Origin: Anthoceros angustus
Taxonomy: Eukaryota > Streptophyta > Anthocerotopsida > Anthocerotales > Anthocerotaceae
Assembly: GCA_010909165.1 (NCBI GenBank)
Contig: VJWM01000044.1
Span: 1,178,001-1,242,000 of the forward strand
Length of the DNA: 64,000 nucleotides
Direction of reading: 5' to 3'
The notes beneath the pieces are model-generated. The model had not been told where the DNA came from, ran no database searches, and saw only the letters and a program-made list of their open reading frames with translations. The first letter of the stretch is position 1. The number at the start of each line of letters is the position of its first letter. The position numbers and the translations under genes are program-made. Shown here one piece after another: positions 33,848 through 47,903 of this stretch.

Positions 33848-34195
33848 AGTCATGTTGTCACAGCTCCATTGTATGCAGCGTGTTATTTTGCAGGGATCCC
33901 AGGTAAGCCCACCACCTTCAACTATCCTGGTACAACTGGCGTGATTTATTTGCTGCTTCCTATGGAGATATGTTGAAACACTGGTATAGAATATGCTACA
34001 ACGACAACATGTTTCCTTTGCCATCGTGCAGGGCAACTAACACCTGGAGCTCATGTGAACCTCCGATCTCCAAGTTCCCTGGACCAACAACGCACTGCTT
34101 GCACAACAAGCGAAGCTTACGGCTCTACTTCTCTCTTCTCGGTTCTATCTTCCACTTCAAAAGCGAGTATAAACGAGAGTGGCCACTGAGTTGTC
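33848..34195. other. Convergent gap between PORR and PPR genes
   Basis: About 350 bp between two converging stop codons. No gene seen; it should hold both 3' ends. Confidence 0.6.
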
Positions 34196-37100
34196 TCAAA
34201 TTGGCACAAAGCTCATTTGCGAATCCGAATTGTTAATTGCACGGAGCAAACTATCCAGCGATGCGTATATGTCCTTCCTGTCAGAGTGGTGCATGTCCTC
34301 GGCAGCAAAATTGTGCACTTGATTGTTGATCTCCATCCAAGTACGGCCAGGTTCCTTCTGCAGACCCATCTTTTGCATCATTTCTCTGGTTTCTGCCATG
34401 TCTTCCCACCTACCAGCTGCAGCGTATATGTTTGACATCAGAACATATGCTGCTGGGCGTCTTGGGTCGAGCTCCAACAGGGATTCAAAGGCACGCCTTC
34501 CTAGCTCCACATTACAGTGTGTACGGCAAGCTCCAAGCAAGGAAAGCCAGACAACTGCATCCGGTTCGGAGGGCATGGTGCTGATCAGGTCCACTGCTTC
34601 TTCGAGAGACCCAGCTCGGCTGAGAAGGTCGACCATGCAGGCATAGTGATCCATGCCTGGCCTTATGCCATGTTCTTCGAACATGGATCTGAATAGTCGG
34701 TCTCCCTCGTGCAATAACCCAGCACGGCTACAAGCAGAAAGCACAGACACAAAAGTTGCATCATCCGGCTCCACACCAGCCCGAAGCATCTGGTCAAAAG
34801 TGTGCAGAGCTTCTGGTCCTTTGCCATGCTGAGCGTATCCATTGATCATAGCATTCCATGTTGCTCGGTTTTTGGTCTCCAATCTGTCGAAGACATCCCG
34901 AGCCTCGCGGACGCTCCCACTTTTAGCATACATGTCTATTAGGGTGTTCCCCACAAACTCATCTGCGTCCAAGCCATGTTCCATGGCGTGGCTATGTAAC
35001 ATTCTGCCTTGATCTAAGGATACTATACTCGAACAGGCTTTCAGAATGCTAACAAAGGTCACACGGTCTGGCTGCATGCCCTCTTGTTGCATCCTTTGAA
35101 ACAATTTGACTGCCTGCTGACCGTCACCATGACGGACATACCCTGTGAGGAGTGAAGTCCACGACACCAGATCTCTGGTTGCTAGTTTGTCAAATACTTG
35201 ACGAGCGTCCCGAAGGTAGCCACATCTCGCATAGAAGTCAACCAAGCTGTTGCCAACTACTAAGTTTCTCTCCAGGCCACTGTCAATTATGAGTGCATGA
35301 ATAACCTTGACCTGATCCAGAGCTGCACTGAACGAGAGGGCTTTCAGGATGACAACGAAAGATGCCTCGTCCGGTTGCATCCCGTGCTGTTGCAGACTTT
35401 GGAAAATCTCTAATGCATGGTATGTATCTCCATGCTGGGCATACCCTGCAATCATAGCATTCCATGACACCATGTTTTTAGTGGGAAGTCCATCAAATAC
35501 TGTTCTTGCATCTGCAACTCTGCCACACTTGGAATACATATCGATGAGGGTGCTGCCAACAAATACATCTGACTGAAAGCCTCGTTCAATGACAATGCTG
35601 TGGATAACCTTGCCTTGATCGAGTGCGCCTGTGCCTGAGCATGCCTTCAAGATGCTGACAAAGGTGACTATGTCTGGGTCCACACCCATCTGTTGCATGC
35701 TGCTGAATAATTGCAGGGCTTCGTCACCATGTTCATGCTGGGCATATGAACTTATCATTGTATTCCACAATACAAGGTCTCGGGCAGGACAGTTGTCAAA
35801 AACTTTACGAGCCTCACCCAGACTCCCACATCTGGCATACATGCTGATGACAGAGCTAGCAACCTTCACATCTGTTTCAAACCCACCTTCCTTAATCTTG
35901 GCATGCAAAAGCTTGCCTTCCGTCAAACCTGCAGGGCTTGAAAACGCTTGCAGAACACTGAGATATGTCACTTTATTTGGAGTAATGCCATCCTGCTCCA
36001 TTCTATAAAACAGCTGTATAGCCTCTGCAGCATTGCCATGCTGTGAATATCCTGCAATTATCGCAGTCCATGACACCAAGTCCTTTTCTGTTAATTTGTT
36101 GAACACCTTGCGCGCCTCCTCTAGATCCCCTGCTTTAGCATACATGTCAATGAGGGCACTGCCAACAAACATATTGGCCTCAAGCCCAATCTCCTTGGCA
36201 TGGCCATGAATGAGTATCCCCTCTTTAAGTGCTGCTACTGAGGCACAGGCTTTAAGGACTGCAGCAAAGACATAGTCGTTTGGTTTCTTTCCTGACTCTT
36301 GCATCTTGAAATACAGTTCGATAGCCCTCCAACTTTGTCCGTGCTTAGCATTTGCTGAGATGATTGCGGCCCATACAAATGCATCTGGTGCAAGAAGTTT
36401 GCTGAATACTTTGTTTGCTTCCACCAGACATCCGAATGAAGCAAACATTCGAATAAGATGGTTGCCCAAAAAGACATTTGTCTCCAAATGACACTGGGAT
36501 ATCAGAGCATAAACTTCCCTGCCACCTGCCAGGTCTTTTCTGTCAGTGCATTGCTGCAGAAGAAGGTGTAACAGATTGGTAGGGATCTTCATCCCAGACT
36601 GGTATAGAGCATTGAATTCATGGAGAGCATGTTTGACAGGTCCCTCCTGACAGAGCTTAGTGAGTCTTCCAAAGGACACCAGAGAGGCTATATCCCCGGC
36701 CTTCCCTTCCCGTCTCTCACTGCATGCGCAATACTGAGATCAATCCCAAGGAAGACAACAGTACATGCTAAAAGATCACCAAAAACCACCACTATAACAG
36801 CTGACTCCAGAATACTACCTGCTGATTCTCACTTCTTGACGTGTAGTGTGTACCCCGGACTGCACTGCCTGCACGGGCTTCGATGCAGTAGGGTCTGGAT
36901 GATGTGCAGTCAATGCTTCAATCCTCGCATCTACCCAAGGAGGGTTGAGCTCACTGTCAATCCACAAGGCCTCCTCCGTTATCTTGTGCACAAAATCTGG
37001 GGACTTCTTTCTTCTCTGTAACACCCAGACATCTGTAACACCCAACCATCTGTAATGCACAGCGATGCTACAGCTACTTCAAACCAAATTCACACCAGTC

Positions 37101-37519
37101 GATAAACATTCACGACAGCAGTCTCTGGACTCACATACCTTGCTGAGCCTATTGTCGGACCACTGTTTAGGATCTTCAAAGAACTTCCGCCATAACTTGG
37201 CCAACTTGGATGCACTCGTCTCATCTGCCAAACCGAGGCGTTAGAGCCCTCTGGAAAGCGCTGCAGTCCGATAAAATGACGACACAAGTTTACCTTCTCT
37301 TCTCCCGCTCCTGGTGCCATTCTCGCGAGTCCGTAGACCACGAGACGCGATTTTCCCACTTGCTAATCTCCTGCAGCTGTCCAGCAAAAACGCCCAAGAG
37401 AGGCAGAATTTCCGCACACCCCATGCTCCTTCGGAAATTGTTGACGCTCTCCTGCACTCCACGGCTGACGCCTGCTCCGACCCAACAAGTCTCCTCACCG
37501 AAGCTGCAGCTCGTTCCAT
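34196..37519 (-). CDS. PDF-motif plus PLS-class PPR protein (apparent fusion)
   Basis: Four exons fit in phase: 37519-37294, 37224-37139, 37015-36819 and 36719-34196, about 1,010 residues. Exon 1 starts MERAAASVRRLVGSEQASAV, Arg/Ala/Ser-rich like a mitochondrial presequence. Exons 2-3 encode KLWRKFFEDPKQWSDNRLSK, then KKSPDFVHKITEEALWIDSE and LNPPWV. This is the PDF motif of OSB organellar single-stranded-DNA-binding proteins. Exon 4 carries PPR motifs (six S motifs, e.g. LIDMYAKAGDLEEARKVF), an E region (HYACMVDLLSRAGSL, AAYVLMSNIYAAAGRWEDM) and a PG box (GRTWMEINNQVHNF). It ends after DIYASLDSLL with no DYW core. The PPR frame has no usable ATG of its own before its first motif, which favours the joined model. 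Alternatively exons 1-3 end at the TAG at 36815 as a separate mini-gene. The OB-fold of OSB proteins is absent. Confidence 0.72.
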
Positions 37520-37643
37520 TGTTGCTGCCCATCCCCTTGCCAAACCAACCGCATGGTTCGCCTTCCTCTCAGTCCGACTCTGGTCCAAACAAACTAACCA
37601 CTTTTTTTGGCAAGTCGTTTCACACGGGAGAGGCGTTCCCCGC

Positions 37644-37651
37644 TTTCCCGC
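37644..37651 (+). promoter_or_regulatory. E2F-type site TTTCCCGC between MCM2 and the PDF-PPR gene
   Basis: A consensus E2F octamer (in CTTTCCCGCCA) in the 287-bp gap between the two divergent start codons, 163 bp upstream of the MCM2 ATG and 125 bp from the PPR ATG. MCM genes are classic E2F targets in plants and animals. Confidence 0.7.
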
Positions 37652-37806
37652 CATATTTCTTTGCTACCCACACCTCGGTGTGCTGCGCTTCCTCTCTGTG
37701 GGGAGGTTGATCCCGTGTTGCTGATGGAGTCATGAAGGCAATTACTGGTCTCTGAGGAGCTTCATTAGTCGAGCGGCAGCAGACCGACTTGCATTCTGGA
37801 ACAGTC

Positions 37807-42449
<4,643 letters not shown>

Positions 42450-43266
42450 GAGAAATATGTACTGGAACAACTCACCATTTGCGTCGTCAACAAGCCACTA
42501 CCTAGGTGTCAGATATAAATCTTACAGACTTACTTACAAACATCTTAACTGGTCACTCAATATAGGTTTTTGGTGTCTCTGGAAAAACACTTCATTGACA
42601 GAAGAGAAATGGCTGAGCCCGTCTACCAAAAGTGGACTCAAGGTTGGCAACAACCAGGAGCAGTAAATCTGTGAGTAGTACACAACTTACAAAAATTCTA
42701 TGAATAGTACACAACTTTCAATAAATCTGTAAGCAGTACATAACTTTCAATAAATCTTTAGGTAGTACTTAACTTTCGTGGTCACGCGACTCCCATTCAT
42801 TTATACTCTTCAACACGAGGTTGGCTACATGCCTCCGCACAAGTTTCCTCACATGCCTCCCACTCGTGTATCCCTCACATGCCTCCCACTCGTGTATCCT
42901 TAGGATGGTGCAGCTTTGCATTCAATATGTACCTCGATGTTATTAATACATAATGTGGACACTTTATCACGCTTTTCAATAGCATATAATTCAATGAGCT
43001 GAATCTTGTTGTATGTACCACATGACATCCTTCTACACCACATGGCATCCCTCCTCTATTGAAGTTTAAGTTGACAGTCATTAACTTTAAGAAATTCTAG
43101 TTGTAATTGTGTATTTCATTTCGTAAAACATAATTTAGATATTTCTCATGTAAAGATGACACCTTGCTTTTCATTGGACTTTTTTAGTGGAAATCAAGGT
43201 ACATTAAAATCAAAAAAATCAAATAGTTCCGAAAGGATGGGACCTATTAACCCTAGGATGACAACT

Positions 43267-43377
43267 CCTATTTTCCAAGACATATTAGCATTACGGTTTT
43301 AGACCTATTTTCCAAGACATATTAACATTACGGTTTTAGGCCTATTTTCCAAGAAATATTAGCATTGCGATTTTAGA
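43267..43377. repeat. 37-bp tandem repeat, three copies
   Basis: Units starting CCTATTTTCCAAGA begin at 43267, 43304 and 43341. Each continues with a variant of CATATTAGCATTACGGTTTT and differs from the others by one to four bases. Confidence 0.9.
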
Positions 43378-44131
43378 TTTTTTGTGCATCCTGTTATCAT
43401 CGATTAAATTGAGTAAAATGGATGAGTGGGAAGGTCATCAGGGGCTTTCCAACCACTCCATGTTGGGCCTGCCTGATCTGAGCTTTACATCTCTGGACAG
43501 GTTGAAAACAACCTCTTCCAAGATTTTCTCGAGATGTAATAAATTGCTTCAGTTTGCTATGTGCACAACACCTTTTCAGGGTAAACTGGACATCAGGTTG
43601 ATCGGCACTGAGGGCAGCTACTAATCATGTGAAAACCAAGGCATTCTACTAAATCATTCCTTCACAAAGCCAAAAGGAACGTGCACCAAGACATTCTGGC
43701 AAATTGATGACTCATTAGTGATAGTTGATACCCAAGGACAAACTTATGGCAACCAGCAATCATTTATGGTAAAGTCGGCACTTTCATGACAAACTTCTTG
43801 ACATAGTTTCTACAATCTTTCATGGCAAACTTTAACATTCTTCTGCTATCAATTGGGGCAACCTCTTTGATGGTCTTGTACATACATACATCTATAAGTA
43901 TTTATGTACTATTGACTATCATCTGCTATCTTTTGTAGCAACCCTCGTGACAGTTTGTACATAGTATGTACATATGTGGTATTGAAGGATGAATTTACGA
44001 CATCCTCGTGAACATTCGAAGATGAACTTATGGCAATGTCTGCCAAAACTTATTGCCAAGAAAGACAATATCTCCCAAAACTTATTGCAATTTCTTGGCA
44101 AACTTATGATAGTATTGAAAGCGGTAGCCGT

Positions 44132-44425
44132 ATTTATGACCATGTCGTGAACACCCAGAAGCAAACTTATGGCATTTATGACCACGTCGTGAATACCCAT
44201 GAGCAGACTTGTGGCATTTATGACCACGTCGCGAACACCCAAGAGCAACTTATGGCATTTATGACCACGTCGTGAACACCTATGAGTAGACTTGTGGCAT
44301 TTATGACCACGTAGCGAACACCCAAGATCAAACTTATGTCATCTATGACCACTTTGTGAACACCTATGAGCGGACTTATGGCATTTATGACCACGTCGTG
44401 AACACAAGAGCAAACTTATGGCTAT
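44132..44425. repeat. 42-bp tandem repeat, about seven copies
   Basis: Units containing ATTTATGACCACGTCGTGAA recur at 44132, 44174, 44216, 44257, 44299, 44341 and 44383, a 42-bp period with one 41-bp step. In one plus frame part of it reads GIYDHVVNT.EQT. Variation is mostly substitutions between alternate copies (CCCAAGAGCAAACTT versus CCTATGAGTAGACTT). Confidence 0.9.
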
Positions 44426-45765
44426 AGTCTGATTTGACGATCACCTTGAATACCTCAGAGGCCAAAATTTCTCTTCTCGTGAACGCCAGAAGTACATACT
44501 TCATGTACATCTTCACTTGTCTATTGACATTAGAACATTATTATTTAATCCCATATTTTATATCAATATTTATCTAAAATAAACTTATATACCTATAATC
44601 TAGTAAACTAGTGATAATTGTGATAAACCATAAGTTCTTGCAATGATTATGAAAGCTATTAAGGCAAAACAAACTACTACTACAATTTCATCTTTCAAAA
44701 TTTTAAAGTAACTTAAGGGAACCTCGCAGATTATTCATGATTTGCTAATGATTGACCAATTGCTTAATCTGTTATTTCGAAGTCACTTTGCAGGTAACTA
44801 ACTCAACCTTGGCCAGAGCTTGATTGGCTCGTCTCTTAGGAGAGGAAATGGGCTTGATTCCCTCTCTCGAAGGCCTTAGGAGCCTGGTTACCTAGTCCTA
44901 GATTGGCACCCCACTTTCCTGGAATAGGAAGCCTCGTATGGCTCTAACCGAAGTGGAAGAGCCACTTACAGAAGTCTAATTATAAAATATATTACTTTAT
45001 AATTAATAAAATATAATTACTTTAAAAAGAACTACGAAGAAAAATGAAGGCGTGGTTTAAGACCCCTTTACATGTAAGACCTATCCTATCCGCTGCTCAT
45101 GGTATTTGGGATCCCATTTGTAAAAGCCTTTACATGAGAAAGAGCATTCATATTCGTTCATAATATGAATGGTGGTGTATTGATGGTGGTTTATAATTGG
45201 GTCATTGTATTACTGCGAAAATTTCCACGATGCTATGGGTACATACATACGTATATATGTCTGGTCGCACGTTGGCGATTCGGAAACAGTGCGGGAAGTC
45301 ACGGGAGGGAAATTTGGCGCTAAAGCCTACCCTAGATATCTCGTGACTGAACTCTGACCTGAAGTGACAGGCCGTGACGTGACCGGTCGTGACCTGCGCT
45401 GCTGTGGGTGGTACATGATACATTACCTACAAGTGAGGGAGGAGACAGGAAGGCAGGCCACACTCGGTGGCGTCGCCCTCGCCGTCTGCCGCCTCCAGCT
45501 CGCCTTGTGCCGGATCCGCCGGCCCCCTGTGCCGAGGCTGAGGCTGAGGCTGAGGCCGAGAGAGAGCGCGCGGGAACGCGCTTCCAGCGAGCGAGGCAGG
45601 CAGGCCTCCTCTCAATCAGGCGAGAAGAGGGAAGCTTGGAGGAGAGCCGCTCACAGCGGCAGCAGGAGGAGGAGGGGGAAGAGGAAGAGGAGGAGGAAGC
45701 GGAGGAAGAGGAATGGGGAGCTGCCACAGCAGCCGCGACGGCAGCCGCAGGCGCTGCCGGCGCGG

Positions 45766-46837
45766 ATGGCAACCTGGGGCGCCGTGGGCATGGCGGGGCC
45801 GTGGCCTGGGGCTCTACTACGTGGTGTGCATGGTGGGGCGGCGGAGCGCAGGGAAGAGCGCGGTGGAGCTCGGGGGCGGCTCTCTGGCCCGGGACGCCGT
45901 GGATGCCAATTACCACAACTACGCCAGCTTCTTCAGCAAGCCCAAGGAGATCGAGAAGCCGGACAATGTGCCGGAGCTGGTGGACACGTTCTACAACCTG
46001 GTGACGGACATCTACGAGTGGGGGTGGGGGCAGAGCTTCCACTTCTCGCCCGCCGTGCCGGGCAAGAGCTACAAGGAGGAGACGCGGCTGCATGAGGAGC
46101 GGGTGGCGGATCTGCTGGGGCTCAAGGCGGGCCACCGCGTGCTGGACGCGGGCTGCGGCGTGGGCGGGCCCATGCGCGCCATCGCCGCGCACTCGGGGGC
46201 CAACGTGGTCGGCATCACCATCAACGACTACCAGGTCTCCCGCGCGCGGGCGCACAACAAGAAGGCGGGCCTGGACTCGCTGTGCGAGGTGGTGTGCGGC
46301 AACTTCCTGGCCCTGCCCTTCGCGGACGACTCCTTCGACGCCGCCTACTCCATCGAGGCCACCTGCCACGCGCCCGAGCTCAAGGCTGTGTACGCCGAGA
46401 TCTTCCGCGTGCTCAAGCCCGGCCAGCTCTACGTCACGTACGAGTGGGTCACCACCCCGCTCTTCGACGCCGCCAACGCCGAGCACCGCCAGATCATCCA
46501 CGGCATCGAGCACGGGGACGCGCTCCCCGGCCTGCGCACCTTCCAGCAGGTGGGAGAGTTGGCGCGCGAGGCGGGATTCCAGGTGCTGGAGGACAGGGAT
46601 CTGGCGCTGCCCCCCGCGCTGCCCTGGTGGACCAGGCTCAAGATGGGCCGCTTCGCCTACTACCGCAACCACCTCCTCGTCTCCTTCCTCACCCTCATCG
46701 GCATCTCCCCGCAGGGCGTGGTCAAGGTGCACGAAATGCTGTGCAGGACGGCCGAGTTTTTGTCGCGCGGCGGGGACACGGGCATTTTCACGCCCATGCA
46801 CCTCCTCGTCCTCCGCAAGCCCCTGCCTTCCGAGTGA
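45766..46837 (+). CDS. SMT2: SMT2-type sterol C-24 methyltransferase, with apparent base losses in the membrane anchor
   Basis: 24-methylenesterol C-methyltransferase of the ER, using S-adenosylmethionine to make 24-ethyl sterols. Intronless, like Arabidopsis SMT2, and very GC-rich. Motifs: VDTFYNLVTDIYEWGWGQSF (sterol box I), VLDAGCGVGGPMRA (SAM site), NVVGITINDYQVSRA, YSIEATCHAPEL, YVTYEWVTTPLF and FTPMHLLVLRKPL at the end. All are closer to SMT2/3 than to SMT1. The ORF open in the catalytic frame starts at 45713 with an odd Arg-rich lead. The ATG at 45766 instead gives MATWGAVGMAG, then GAVAWG in a second frame and LYYVVCMVGRR in the third. Together these form a hydrophobic anchor in the place and style of SMT2. 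Two G-runs (four G each, where five would fit) explain both slips. Confidence 0.9.
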
Positions 46838-47903
46838 GTGATCACTGATTCCCCCCTCCTTCCAATTCTTCTCGTCCTTTTCCTTCCAACATCGATTTTT
46901 TTTGTTGTCTGGCTTGGCTTGGCTGGCTGGACGACAAGGCGTCAGCCTGTCAGGTGAGGAAGCCTCCTGCTACGCTGACGTTCCATCTGGTCTTCTTCAC
47001 ACACTTCTCTGCAGCACCACCGCTCTAGGGCTCCCCCTCATAGTCTCTAGCGAGCGAGCGAGCTAGCTAGGTCTTTTTCCTTCTTCTGTTGTTGCTTGAA
47101 TCTCCGGTGAACTGGCCAAAGCCACTGGCATGGGCAGTTACGGGTGTTGCGTTGGGCCTTTTTTGCCCAAGCCAATGTGTGACACTCGCCTTTCTTCGAG
47201 TTCATTGCTCCCTGGCACAAAGATGTGGTTTTCAGTTTCCTCCAGCGTCGTCTGTTTCCCTTCTCGTGTTTGGCTCTCAGACTCTGAGTGTTGTCTCTAC
47301 CCTTTCTCGGCTCGGCTCTCACTGTTGCTCGAGCTGTTCGTTCGTGTGATGCCAACTGGCCTTCTTCAGCCTCATGTGAGGCCTGATTCCTCTGTCACGG
47401 CGGGGCGCGGGGAAACCAGGGTGTGTCAGGGACCCACCTCGGCCACATGGGGCACGATACGTATGTGTGTATGCCTTGTTATGTACATGTGCAGCAAAAT
47501 AGCACTCGCTTGAAGGACACTTGTCCACGCACTGGTTGGTTGTCCCCGTCGAACGTCTAATTGGGCACGACGAAAAACACGCCGGCCTGCCGCACACTGT
47601 ACTATCACGAGAACTAAACAAGGAACAGGTTCCAGTGAGCGTGGCACCGCCTCGCTTGACGTGAATCAGACAAGCTGCTGCTGCTACCCAGGCTGCTCGG
47701 CTGTCTGCATCTCTCACACCCCATCCCACTCCTCCCCCACCATGGCCCTCGCTCGGCCGTCTGAGTAACTACAGGCTATGTACATTTACCACATCTCAGG
47801 GCAGTAAGCTTAACAAAAGATTCCCTCGCACAGCAGCAAGTATTCAATTGGTGCGGCAACAACTGGCAAGACAGCTCAGAGATGTGTCGATTCTCCAGCC
47901 TTG
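46838..47903. other. Convergent intergenic gap between SMT2 and KASII
   Basis: About 1 kb holding two 3' ends. Short sequence runs such as GGCTTGGCTTGGCTGGCTGG (46910s) and GCGAGCGAGCGAGCTAGCTA (about 47051) are present. No gene seen; frames on both strands lack motifs. Confidence 0.6.

Larger units (their letters stand above)
42450..45765. other. AT-rich gene-free stretch with tandem repeats
   Basis: No gene recognised from the end of MCM2 to SMT2. Composition is strongly AT-rich from about 42.7 to 45.2 kb, then turns sharply GC-rich at the SMT2 leader. Two tandem arrays are listed separately. Small open frames come from those arrays. The last 400 bp should hold the SMT2 promoter; a TATA-like run (CGTATATATG) occurs at about 45249. 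Confidence 0.6.

Noticed and set aside
36815-37519. Stand-alone OSB protein gene
   Set aside because: No OB-fold domain is present, and an in-phase intron joins it to the PPR exon; kept as the alternative model only.
44820-44900. tRNA-like GGCTTGATTCCCTC segment
   Set aside because: No acceptor or anticodon stem can be formed around it.
45332-46801. 489-codon minus-strand ORF
   Set aside because: Antisense to SMT2; its openness follows from the strong GC bias of the SMT2 codons.
46092-46848. Long plus-strand ORFs in the other two frames of SMT2
   Set aside because: Shadows of the GC-rich methyltransferase frame with Arg/Ser/Pro-rich, motif-free products.
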